NCBI RefSeq assembly: GCF_900182595.1
Contig: NZ_FXTN01000002.1
Location: 248,001-312,000, forward strand
From: Pedobacter westerhofensis
Lineage (GTDB): Bacteria; Bacteroidota; Bacteroidia; Sphingobacteriales; Sphingobacteriaceae
DNA length: 64,000 bases
Reading direction: 5' to 3'
Notes under the pieces: model-generated
What the model was told of the DNA's origin: nothing
The model's input: the letters and a program-made list of their open reading frames with translations, nothing else
Database searches by the model: none
Program-made: the position numbers and the translations under genes
In this document: in pieces, positions 16,314-24,227 of the stretch
How the letters are laid out: the number at the start of each line of letters is the position of its first letter
Position numbering within the stretch: position 1 is the stretch's first letter

Positions 16314-18023
16314 ATGAAAAAGTACATATATATATCGCTTATAGCTGTCCTTTGCACTGTATTATCGTGTAAAAAGGATTTTATCCAGAGAAATCCGCAA
16401 GGTGAACTGATCACTGAAAACCTGATTTCGCAGGATGGCGTGGAGGCTTTGCTGACCGGCGCTTACGGTTTGTTAAATGGTAACGTAAACGGAACATGGG
16501 GCAATTATGGTGCGGCTCCGAGCCAGTGGTTGTTTGGTGAAGTAGCATCAGACAATGCCCATAAAGGCAGTAGCAATGGTGACCAGCCAAACATGAACCT
16601 GATTGAACAGCATTCGCCAACCAGTACCAATGATAACCTTGCTAATCTCTGGGACAGATGTTTTGAAGGTATCCAGCGTTGTAACAATACGCTGAGGGTG
16701 CTGAGCGATTTACAAGCCGGAAAGGGCAGTGTGAAACTCTCCGATGCCCGCGCATTGCAGGTTCAGGCCGAAGCAAGGCTGCTGCGTGCCCACTATTATT
16801 TCTTCCTGGTCCGCGTTTTTAAATCTGTTCCCCTGATCACAGAAACAACAACAGAGCCGGCAGTAGATAACACAGCAGACATTTATCCCACTATCGTGGC
16901 AGACCTTACCTATTCCCTGGCAAACTTGCCTACAGACAAACCAAAAGGACAGGTGGGCCGTGTAGATAAATATATTGCACAGGCTTACCTGGGCAAAGTA
17001 TTGCTGTACCAGAAAAAATATGCTGAAGCATACGCCCAGCTGAATGCAGTGATCACAGCGAAGGCAGACCTGGTAACTATGCCTTTTGCAGATAACTTTG
17101 ATATTGATAAGGAAAATGGGCCAGAGGCTATTTTTGCAGTACAGCATGCCGTAGGTGCCGATGGTACCGGTGGTGACAACGGAAACGTTGGTGATATGCT
17201 CAACTTCCCTTATGCGGTTGCCTGCTGCGGTTTCTTCCAGCCTACGATTGACCTGGCAAATGCTTTCAAAGTGGATGCTGCAGGTTTACCACTGCTGGAC
17301 GGATCTTACCGTACCAACCCTTATGTTTCTGATATGAACTTAACAGGAACTGCAAAAACAAATTATGTAGTACCAACTGCTTTGGCGCTTGACCCGCGTA
17401 TTGATTATACTTTGGGCAGAAGGGGAGTAGACTACCGCAAAGGTTACGGCCTAATGCCGGGAGATGCATGGATCCGTGATGTGGGCAATGCAGGTCCGTT
17501 TGTAGTAGTTAAAAATGTACTGGACCAGGGACAAATTACGTCGGGCACAGCACCGGGGCTAACGAACGTGACAGGCTTAAATGTAAACCTGATCCGTTTG
17601 AGCGATATTTACCTGATGGCCGCAGAATGTGCGGTTGAAACGGGCGACCTGCCCCGGGCTTTATTCCTTGTAAACAAGGTAAGGGCACGTGCAGCATTGC
17701 TGCCGCCTAAAACTGTTGCCGGCGGAGGAGTTGCTGCAGCCTATAAGGTGAGCCCGTATCCGGTGTTCGCAAGCGCGGATTATGCAAGAAATGCGGTGAG
17801 GATGGAGCGCAGGCTTGAGCTTGCGATGGAAGGCCACCGTTTCTTTGACCTGGTACGCTGGGGCATTGCCAAGCAGACTTTGGAAAGCTATTTCAACTTT
17901 GAAGGCGGATATTTCAGTTACCTGAAAGGAATTGCAATAGAAGCAAGGGATGATTATTTCCCTCTTCCGCAGGATCAGATTGACAGAAGTAAAGGGGTGC
18001 TTAAACAAAGCCCGGGATACTAG
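16314..18023 (+). CDS. SusD/RagB surface lipoprotein
   Basis: The 569-residue partner of the upstream SusC forms the lid that captures ligand at the cell surface. The signal ends in a lipobox (AVLCTVLSC), followed by KKDFIQRNPQGELI. The helical SusD core has TPR-like segments (AEARLLRAHYYFFLVRVF) and the C-terminal signature NAVRMERRLELAMEGHRFFD, then LVRWG. Cys-Cys at about 304-305 (VACCGFF) is unusual for the family and may form a local disulfide. The ATG is preceded by AATCAAATATACTC, a relative of the SusC leader motif. Confidence 0.96.
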   Translation: MKKYIYISLIAVLCTVLSCKKDFIQRNPQGELITENLISQDGVEALLTGAYGLLNGNVNGTWGNYGAAPSQWLFGEVASDNAHKGSSNGDQPNMNLIEQHSPTSTNDNLANLWDRCFEGIQRCNNTLRVLSDLQAGKGSVKLSDARALQVQAEARLLRAHYYFFLVRVFKSVPLITETTTEPAVDNTADIYPTIVADLTYSLANLPTDKPKGQVGRVDKYIAQAYLGKVLLYQKKYAEAYAQLNAVITAKADLVTMPFADNFDIDKENGPEAIFAVQHAVGADGTGGDNGNVGDMLNFPYAVACCGFFQPTIDLANAFKVDAAGLPLLDGSYRTNPYVSDMNLTGTAKTNYVVPTALALDPRIDYTLGRRGVDYRKGYGLMPGDAWIRDVGNAGPFVVVKNVLDQGQITSGTAPGLTNVTGLNVNLIRLSDIYLMAAECAVETGDLPRALFLVNKVRARAALLPPKTVAGGGVAAAYKVSPYPVFASADYARNAVRMERRLELAMEGHRFFDLVRWGIAKQTLESYFNFEGGYFSYLKGIAIEARDDYFPLPQDQIDRSKGVLKQSPGY

Positions 18024-18050
18024 AAATTTGGTAAATTAAGCTTTCATTAT

Positions 18051-18095
18051 ATACCCTCAGGTAGTTGATTTTAACTGTCTGGGGGTATTTTTATA
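18051..18095 (+). terminator. Terminator after SusCD
   Basis: ATACCCTCAGGTAGTT and AACTGTCTGGGGGTAT form a long imperfect stem around a short T-rich loop, followed by TTTTTATAT. It lies 28 bases after the SusD stop and separates the pair from the cytochrome gene. Confidence 0.8.
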
Positions 18096-18147
18096 TTTAA
18101 CATAGGATTATTTTAGCTACTTTAGGTTTTGATTGCCAGATGCCAAC

Positions 18148-18162
18148 AACCAAATATTTTTT
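18148..18162 (+). promoter_or_regulatory. Leader-motif variant before the cytochrome gene
   Basis: AACCAAATATTTTTT directly before the ATG at 18163, matching the first eleven bases of the motif before SusC. It supports 18163 as the start. Confidence 0.45.
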
Positions 18163-19371
18163 ATGGGCCAACGACGTTTATTTTTAGTATTCCTGATCCT
18201 GGGTGTTTTTGTGTTCGCTATCGTGCAATGTACTCAGCAGGAGGAGCGTAAGGACAGTCGCGGACCAACATATGCAGGCAGTGCCAGCTGTAAAAACTGC
18301 CATAAAGATATATCAGGATCAATTACCCATAACGCACATTTCAATGCCTCCAGAATGGTCACGAAACCCAATTCTGCAGACAGCCTGAAGCTGCCTGACG
18401 GGGAGTTTATTTTTAATGAACATACAAAAGTGGGAGTAAAAAACTTGAAAGATGGTTTGTACCAGTCGGCACTGGTGAATGGCCAGGCAATGAAAACGGA
18501 ACATACCGATATGGTGTTCGGCGCGGGGATCAGTGCATATACCTTTGCTTTCTGGTTTGGCAATAAGCTCATGCAAATGCCGCTCAACTATCTAACGAAA
18601 GAACATCAGTGGGTAAACAGCCCGGGGTTTCCATCAGACCAGATTTATTTCGGACGGCCTATCGTTGCGCGCTGTCTGGAGTGCCACAGTTCATCTGTAA
18701 AGCAACAGCTGGTGAAATCGGGTGATTTTAGTGTGGAAGAGGAACTGGTTAAAGGTTCTCTGATTGCCGGTATCGACTGTGAGCGCTGTCACGGGCCTGC
18801 CGCACAGCATGTAGAATTCCATGAAGCAAACCCGACGGTGAAAAATGCGGCGTATATGGTAAGTTATAAAGCTCTGGCCCTCACCAGGAGAATTGATATG
18901 TGCGGTGTGTGCCACTCCGGAACAGGTATAAAAACCTTAACCTCTACCTTTGCTTTTAAACCGGGCGACACGCTGAAAACGCTGCCCCAGTATAATGTAT
19001 ACAAGGGCGAAGATCCGGATGTGCATGGCAAACAGAAGCAACTGCTCGAAGCCAGTCTTTGTTATAAGGTAGGCAAGGCGGAGTGTATTACCTGTCATGA
19101 TATTCATGACAACACAAAAAAAAGCGTGCAGATCTATTCCAACAAATGCATCAGCTGCCATAAAGAAGTTGTGCATAAAACATTGCCGGAGAAGAATGCA
19201 TCGGTACTGGCCAAAAACTGTATCGACTGCCATATGCCGGTGAAGGAATCTCATGCAATAGGTTTCCAGATCAGCGGAAGCCAGAAAAAGATTCTTTACC
19301 GGTTAAGGACGCACAGGATTGCTGTTTATGACAGGCTGACTGGTACCAGTGAAGGCGGCGTTAAAAATTGA
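18163..19371 (+). CDS. Seven-haem c-type cytochrome, probable lipoprotein
   Basis: A 402-residue protein with seven CxxCH haem-attachment motifs, in order CKNCH, CLECH, CERCH, CGVCH, CITCH, CISCH and CIDCH. The N-terminus is a signal (LFLVFLILGVFVFAIVQC) that may be cleaved as a lipoprotein signal, so the protein should face the periplasm or the surface. The haem spacing resembles the cytochrome c554/NrfB-like multihaem group used for electron transfer. The ATG at 18163 is chosen over an upstream in-frame start at 18133, which lies in the leader. It follows SusCD but is separated by a terminator. Its last 11 bases overlap the end of the convergent nudK gene. Confidence 0.9.
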   Translation: MGQRRLFLVFLILGVFVFAIVQCTQQEERKDSRGPTYAGSASCKNCHKDISGSITHNAHFNASRMVTKPNSADSLKLPDGEFIFNEHTKVGVKNLKDGLYQSALVNGQAMKTEHTDMVFGAGISAYTFAFWFGNKLMQMPLNYLTKEHQWVNSPGFPSDQIYFGRPIVARCLECHSSSVKQQLVKSGDFSVEEELVKGSLIAGIDCERCHGPAAQHVEFHEANPTVKNAAYMVSYKALALTRRIDMCGVCHSGTGIKTLTSTFAFKPGDTLKTLPQYNVYKGEDPDVHGKQKQLLEASLCYKVGKAECITCHDIHDNTKKSVQIYSNKCISCHKEVVHKTLPEKNASVLAKNCIDCHMPVKESHAIGFQISGSQKKILYRLRTHRIAVYDRLTGTSEGGVKN

Positions 19372-19936
19372 GTTTCATGTACTGCAGCAATATAATGGTT
19401 TTCGCATCTCTGATTTCAGCGCTGGCGATCATGTTATAAGCCTCCTCCATACCCAGCTCCAGAACCTCGATATGCTCCTGTTCTTCCTGTACACCCCCGC
19501 CGGCGGTTACTTTCATGTCTTTGGCATATTCCGCAACAAAGAAGTGAACAAGTTCAGTTACTGAGCCGGGCGACATATAAGCTTCGAATATCTTTCTTAC
19601 ACCTGTAACCTTATAACCTGTTTCCTCTTCCGTTTCCCTTCTGATGCAATCTTCGGGATTTTCATCATCGAGCAGGCCTGCACAAGCCTCGATCAGCATG
19701 CCTGATTTGTTTCCGTTGATGAAAGTAGGCAACCGGAACTGACTGGTGAGAATTACTGTTTTTGATTCATTATTATACAATAAAATTGTAGCGCCATTCC
19801 CCCTGTCGTATGCTTCCCTGCTTACTTTTTGTATGGATCCATCATTGTGATAATATGCATAAGTGATCTTTCGCAGGGTATACCAGTCATCTGAAAGGAT
19901 TTCGGTTTTCAGGATGTTTATACCGCTATTCTGCAT
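19361..19936 (-). CDS. nudK: Nudix hydrolase, NudK-like (GDP-mannose hydrolase)
   Basis: The 191-residue protein closely follows E. coli NudK: YDRGNGATILLYN, SGMLIEACAGLLDDENPEDC, then RRETEEETGY (the Nudix box), FEAYMSPGSVTELVHFFVAE and the C-terminal EIRDAKTIILLQY. NudK cleaves GDP-mannose to GMP and mannose-1-phosphate; applying that activity here is inference from similarity. The ATG at 19936 fits the family N-terminus better than the one at 19948. The start overlaps the end of the upstream DUF4406 gene by 11 bases inside a 24-base repeat, so the two are translationally coupled. Confidence 0.92.
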   Translation of the reverse strand: MQNSGINILKTEILSDDWYTLRKITYAYYHNDGSIQKVSREAYDRGNGATILLYNNESKTVILTSQFRLPTFINGNKSGMLIEACAGLLDDENPEDCIRRETEEETGYKVTGVRKIFEAYMSPGSVTELVHFFVAEYAKDMKVTAGGGVQEEQEHIEVLELGMEEAYNMIASAEIRDAKTIILLQYMKLNF

Positions 19937-20330
19937 CAGGCACCTCATCTTTATTTGCGTCTGGCACCTCGTCTTTATTTGCGTCAGGCACCTCGTCTAT
20001 ATGGAAATAGATTTTCAGTCCTCGTTCCCTGCCAATTCTTACATCTTCGTCTGCACCTTTGGATGCGCCTTCAATCCTCAGGATCGCATCACATTTTTCA
20101 AGCAGACGGTGGGCACAGGGATACTGTATTTCGTTCCATATTGCATCGCCTGTGGATTCAGAGCCAGCCAACTGGATCAGGGGCAGGGCTACCCATTCGC
20201 CGATCATCGGTACATGGCCTTTCCTGAACAGTGGAACGGCCATTGCTTCGAGCTTGCTCAAATTCTGCTGCATTAAAGTTGGGTCGTCATTCGTGCCGCT
20301 TTTGTAAGGGCCTGCAATTAGTATCATCAT
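19926..20330 (-). CDS. DUF4406 (nucleoside 2-deoxyribosyltransferase-like) protein
   Basis: The 134-residue protein begins MMILIAGPYKSGTNDDP, the start of the DUF4406/2-deoxyribosyltransferase-like fold, and has ILRIEGASKGADEDVRIGRE typical of that family. The family is thought to act on nucleosides or nucleotides, but this member has no assigned reaction. The C-terminus is three copies of an eight-residue unit (DEVPDANK twice, DEVPDAE), outside the domain. It sits in an operon with nudK, which also acts on a nucleotide compound. Confidence 0.8.
   Translation of the reverse strand: MMILIAGPYKSGTNDDPTLMQQNLSKLEAMAVPLFRKGHVPMIGEWVALPLIQLAGSESTGDAIWNEIQYPCAHRLLEKCDAILRIEGASKGADEDVRIGRERGLKIYFHIDEVPDANKDEVPDANKDEVPDAE
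19933..20004. repeat. 24-base tandem repeat, three copies
   Basis: The units are 19933-19956, 19957-19980 and 19981-20004. The first two differ at three positions; the third diverges at its end. The unit length is a multiple of three, so copy-number changes would keep the DUF4406 frame. The first unit overlaps the nudK start codon. Confidence 0.8.
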
Positions 20331-20398
20331 ATCGGTTTCTTTTTACAAATCAATTGAAAGATGAGCACAAATAACTTAAGGTACCTTAAGAGGGTGTA

Positions 20399-20971
20399 TT
20401 ATATCTCAGGCTTTCTTAGCGTACTTAAAAATTCAGGGGTAATACCAAGATAGGAGGCAATCTGTTTTTTCGTGACCTGCCTGGCGATCTGGGGGTATTT
20501 GCGGACAAAGCTGTGGTATCTTTCTTCTGCTGTCAGGGATAAATTCTCCATTACCCTCAACTGTTCACGGGTATACGCATTTTGCATGAGTATCCTGAAG
20601 AACCGTTCAAACTTTGGGACAGTTTCCAGCAGCAGGTCAAAGTTGGGCCTGCTGATTTGAAAGATCGTACTTTCCTCAATCGTTTCCAGATAGGTCATTG
20701 CTGGTTTTCTATTTAAAAAACAATACATATCAGTAATCCACCAGTCGGCAATAGCGAACATGATGGTAGATTCCTTTCCGTCTTTATCAATATAGTAGGA
20801 TCGTAAAGCTCCCGAATGCACGTAGTACAGATACCGGCAATCCTCATCAGCCTGCAAAATCAAAGTTTTTTTGGTCACCGTTTTACGCACCACCAATGAA
20901 GTGAATACAATGGTTTCCTCTTCGCTCAGCTGAATATGTTTTGCGATATTACTAAGAATGCGGTCTGTCAT
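20399..20971 (-). CDS. Crp/Fnr-family transcriptional regulator
   Basis: The 190-residue protein has a cyclic-nucleotide-binding-type beta-barrel (TKKTLILQADEDCRYLYYVH, SGALRSYYIDKDGKESTIMF) and a C-terminal winged helix with the recognition helix region ITKKQIASYLGITPEFLSTL. It has no cysteine cluster for an iron-sulfur centre and no clear cAMP-binding residues, as is usual for this Bacteroidota subgroup. It is transcribed away from the NmrA/AraC pair, with a 317-base shared upstream region. Confidence 0.9.
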   Translation of the reverse strand: MTDRILSNIAKHIQLSEEETIVFTSLVVRKTVTKKTLILQADEDCRYLYYVHSGALRSYYIDKDGKESTIMFAIADWWITDMYCFLNRKPAMTYLETIEESTIFQISRPNFDLLLETVPKFERFFRILMQNAYTREQLRVMENLSLTAEERYHSFVRKYPQIARQVTKKQIASYLGITPEFLSTLRKPEI

Positions 20972-21288
20972 ATGACGATAAAAATTGATGTACTGTGAGC
21001 AGAGACAGCAAGATAAGATAATTTGGGCTGATAATTCAGCACATCATGTGGCAGAACGCTGATAGGCAACCGTAACTATGATCAACAGTCAGACTGGGAT
21101 GAAGAAACAGAGATTTCGGCACAACAAGGAGAGATTTCATTAAAGCAGTTGAGGTCCTGATCCGCAACTTTGCTTAAGATCAATATTTATGATTGCCTGA
21201 CCGCCTTTAGCTGCAGGCCGCTCATCAAGTCAAGCAACAATAAATCTGAAAAAAGACAAATAACCAATCTGAAAAAAATATATATCTT
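20972..21288. other. Divergent intergenic region
   Basis: 317 bases between the Crp gene and the NmrA-type gene, which are read in opposite directions. It must hold both promoters. A 41-codon open stretch ending near 21161 has protein-like composition but no ATG. I see no other structure. Confidence 0.4.
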
Positions 21289-22191
21289 ATGAAAATTGTA
21301 ATCACAGGCTCTTTAGGGCATATCGGTAAACCGCTCGCACAAATGCTTATCGCCAAAGGACATGCGCTGACGATCGTGAGCAGCAGTACCGACAGGCGGA
21401 CAGAAATTGAGAACATAGGTGCCGAAGCGGCAATTGGCTCCGTAAAAGATGCTGCGTTTTTAAGCACAGCTTTTGCCGGCGCGGATGCTGTATACACGAT
21501 GGTGCCCCCGGTAAGCTATATGAACCCTGAACTGGACCCTGTTGCGGAATTCAGTATTACAGGCAAAGCATATGCAGAGGCGGTGATTAAAGCCGGGGTT
21601 AAATGCGTTGTGAATCTGAGCAGCTGGGGTGCCCATCGTGATAACGGTACCGGCGGGATAGTTGGCACGTATTATCTGGAGCAGATCATGAACGGGCTTC
21701 CTGAAGAGGTCAGTATCACCCATGTTCGCCCTGCTTCGTTTTACTACAATCTGCTGGGCTTTATCCCTGCGATAAAATACACCGGAAAAATCTCTGCCTG
21801 CTATGGCGGGGAAGACCTTACCGTGCTCGTAGCACCGGAAGATATAGCTGTTGCGGTAGCGCAAGAGCTGGAAAATTACACTGAGGGCAGAAAAATCAGA
21901 TATGTGGCCAGCGACGAACTCACCTGCAATGAGGTGGCGCGCATTTTGGGTCAGTCCATCGCCCGGCCAGATCTGCAGTGGGAACTGATCAGCAAAGAAC
22001 AGGCAATGGAAAACCTGCAGGCTGCGGGCCTGCCCCTAAAACCAGCGGAATTGCTCGTAGAATTACAGCTGGGGCATCATCATGGTTTAATAGCCGAAGA
22101 CTATCTGGAGCACAGGCCGGTGCCGGGTAAAATAAAGATGCAGGATTATGCCAGAGAATTTGCACTGGCCTTTCAAAAACAGGTATATTAG
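21289..22191 (+). CDS. NmrA-family NAD(P)-binding protein
   Basis: A 300-residue atypical SDR with the N-terminal cofactor motif TGSLGHIGKPLA and no catalytic YxxxK pair. This matches the NmrA/QorB-like group: redox sensors or quinone reductases binding NADP(H). Recognisable features are AGADAVYTMVPPVSYMNP and VVNLSSWGAHRDNGTGG. The AraC gene starts three bases after its stop, so the two form an operon. The role could be redox sensing or stress response; the substrate is unknown. Confidence 0.88.
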   Translation: MKIVITGSLGHIGKPLAQMLIAKGHALTIVSSSTDRRTEIENIGAEAAIGSVKDAAFLSTAFAGADAVYTMVPPVSYMNPELDPVAEFSITGKAYAEAVIKAGVKCVVNLSSWGAHRDNGTGGIVGTYYLEQIMNGLPEEVSITHVRPASFYYNLLGFIPAIKYTGKISACYGGEDLTVLVAPEDIAVAVAQELENYTEGRKIRYVASDELTCNEVARILGQSIARPDLQWELISKEQAMENLQAAGLPLKPAELLVELQLGHHHGLIAEDYLEHRPVPGKIKMQDYAREFALAFQKQVY

Positions 22192-22194
22192 GAC

Positions 22195-23112
22195 ATGACA
22201 ACCGAGGGGCCTGAACATATCAAAAGCATTTCTGAGTTTCACCGGTTCAGGCAGTTGCCAGGGCCGGTGCACCCGCTGGTGAGCGTGGTACGGTTTGAAG
22301 ATATGCGAAACATCGCAGGCCATCCTTCCAGCTGGGTGCTGGACTTTTACGCAATTGCCCTGAAAAGGAATTTCCATGCCAAACTTAAATATGGGCAGCA
22401 GTCGTACGACTTTGATGAAGGGATCATGACTTTCATGGCACCCGGTCAGAAAATCGGTATTGAGGCAGAAGCCGCTGATCCTGTTGAGCATTCCGGATGG
22501 CTGCTGCTTTTCCATCCTGATTTTCTGTGGAATACGCCGCTTGCCAAAGGCATCAGGCAATACGAGTATTTCGATTACTCCGTGAACGAAGCGCTTTTTC
22601 TCTCTGAACAGGAGGAAGCTACGCTAAACGGCATGATGCAACATATTGCAACTGAATATCAGCTGGTTATTGACGATTTTACGCAAAACATCATCATCGG
22701 CCAGCTGGAAGTGCTGCTGGCATATGCACAGCGCTTTTATCACCGGCAGTTCCTCACCCGCAAGCTGAGCAGCCATGACCTGCTCAGCCGGCTGGAAGTC
22801 GTGCTCGGAGAATGTTTCAGCCCTGAAAGCTTAAGTAAAACGGGAGTGCCAACGGTAGTGGCAGTGGCTGATGCGCTGCATGTCTCTGCAAATTATCTCA
22901 GTGGTTTGTTAAAAACCCTGACCGGCAAAAGTACCCAGCAGCATATCCATGATAAGCTCATTGCGCTGGCGAAGGAAATGTTATCGGCAAATGATTTGTC
23001 TGTTGCTGAGATTGCCTATGCGCTGGGGTTTGATTATCCGCAAACGTTCAGCAAACTATTCAAAAACAAAACCAGCGTTTCTCCGGTCGGCTTCAGGCAA
23101 AACTTTAACTAA
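22195..23112 (+). CDS. AraC-family transcriptional regulator
   Basis: The 305-residue regulator has an N-terminal cupin-like sensor (YDFDEGIMTFMAPGQKIGIE) and a C-terminal double HTH (VAVADALHVSANYLSGLLK; IAYALGFDYPQTFSKLFKNK). The ATG lies three bases after the NmrA-type gene's stop, showing translational coupling. It probably regulates that gene or senses the product of its reaction. Confidence 0.92.
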   Translation: MTTEGPEHIKSISEFHRFRQLPGPVHPLVSVVRFEDMRNIAGHPSSWVLDFYAIALKRNFHAKLKYGQQSYDFDEGIMTFMAPGQKIGIEAEAADPVEHSGWLLLFHPDFLWNTPLAKGIRQYEYFDYSVNEALFLSEQEEATLNGMMQHIATEYQLVIDDFTQNIIIGQLEVLLAYAQRFYHRQFLTRKLSSHDLLSRLEVVLGECFSPESLSKTGVPTVVAVADALHVSANYLSGLLKTLTGKSTQQHIHDKLIALAKEMLSANDLSVAEIAYALGFDYPQTFSKLFKNKTSVSPVGFRQNFN

Positions 23113-23136
23113 ACACCCCCCTTAAATTACCATTCG

Positions 23137-24006
23137 TTACGCTGGCAGAGTGCTCATGAAGGCCAGGATGTCCGTACCGATCTCCGCCGCATGAGTTTCC
23201 AGCGCAAAATGACCGGTGTTGTAAAATTTTACTGTCGCATCGGGAAGGTCCTGCTTGTAGGCTTCTGCCCCGGCAGGTATAAAGAAGGGATCTTTGTTTC
23301 CCCATACTGCCAGCAAAGCCGGACGGGTGCTACGGAAATAGGCATGGAAATCCGGATACAGTGCAACATTGGTCCTGTAATCCCTGAGCAGGTCCAGCTG
23401 GATTTCAACATTCCCCTGCCTGTCCAGGAAATGCTGATCGAGCGTATAACTCTCCGGGGCGATCAGTGAAGCGTCTGATACACCTTCATGATATTGGTAC
23501 CAGGTAGCTTCTTTGCTGACAAAATCTTTCAGTGCATTCCTGTTGGCTGCAGAGTCGTCTTCCCAGTATTTTTGTATCGGGTTCCAGTCCTGGCTTAGCC
23601 CTTCTTCATAGGCATTGCCATTCTGGGAAATGATGCCGGTAACTTTTTCAGGATTGGCCATTGCAAGGCGGAACCCAACAGGGGCACCGTAATCAAATAC
23701 ATACACGGCAAATCGTTTCATCCCAAGCTGGCCGATAAATGATTGCATGATCTCCGCCAGGTTATCAAAAGTATAACTGAACTGGTCATGGCCCGGTGCA
23801 TCAGAGTAACCAAACCCTGGCAGATCCGGGGCGATAACGTGATATTTTTTGCTCAGGATTGGGATCAGGTTCCTGAACATGTGTGAAGAAGTAGGGTAGC
23901 CGTGGAGCAACAGGATAGTTGGTGCATCTGCCTCGCCTGCTTCGCGATAAAATATATTTAAATTGCTGACCTGTATGGTACGGTAATGAACTGATGTGTT
24001 TTGCAT
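23137..24006 (-). CDS. Alpha/beta hydrolase, haloalkane dehalogenase/epoxide hydrolase-like
   Basis: A 289-residue cytoplasmic alpha/beta hydrolase. It has HGYPTSSHMFRNL (oxyanion), the nucleophile elbow VYVFDYGAPVGFRLA, an acid region WGNKDPFF and the catalytic His in NTGHFALETH. Asp rather than Ser at the nucleophile position fits the haloalkane dehalogenase/epoxide hydrolase branch. The real substrate is not predictable. It is monocistronic on the minus strand, convergent to the AraC gene. Confidence 0.88.
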   Translation of the reverse strand: MQNTSVHYRTIQVSNLNIFYREAGEADAPTILLLHGYPTSSHMFRNLIPILSKKYHVIAPDLPGFGYSDAPGHDQFSYTFDNLAEIMQSFIGQLGMKRFAVYVFDYGAPVGFRLAMANPEKVTGIISQNGNAYEEGLSQDWNPIQKYWEDDSAANRNALKDFVSKEATWYQYHEGVSDASLIAPESYTLDQHFLDRQGNVEIQLDLLRDYRTNVALYPDFHAYFRSTRPALLAVWGNKDPFFIPAGAEAYKQDLPDATVKFYNTGHFALETHAAEIGTDILAFMSTLPA

Positions 24007-24150
24007 AGCCTGAAAATTTTAATCTTTGATCATACAAAATTAAGCATGATATCTGATTGTTAAAAACGATTAAATGTGATAATTGTAATCGCTTTTTGTG
24101 ATTGCTGTATATGGATACCAACGGCTTTGAAGCTGTGGCCACAGGGCGGA

Positions 24151-24195
24151 TAAGAGAAGGGCCACATCATATGGGATGATGCAGCCCTTCTCTTA
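24151..24195 (-). terminator. Long hairpin at the end of the minus-strand SusCD operon
   Basis: TAAGAGAAGGGC (24151-24162) pairs perfectly with GCCCTTCTCTTA (24184-24195), with an inner CATCAT/ATGATG stem. It follows the SusD stop in the direction of transcription. There is no T-run, so it may be a 3'-end stabiliser rather than a simple terminator. A perfect palindrome CTGTGGCCACAG lies next to it at 24133-24144. Confidence 0.55.
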
Positions 24196-24227
24196 GAATA
24201 AACTATTTCGTAAAATACTTCCCGGCG

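Noticed and set aside
20972..21161. 41-codon open stretch between Crp and NmrA genes
   Set aside because: Protein-like composition but no start codon and too short to distinguish from chance.
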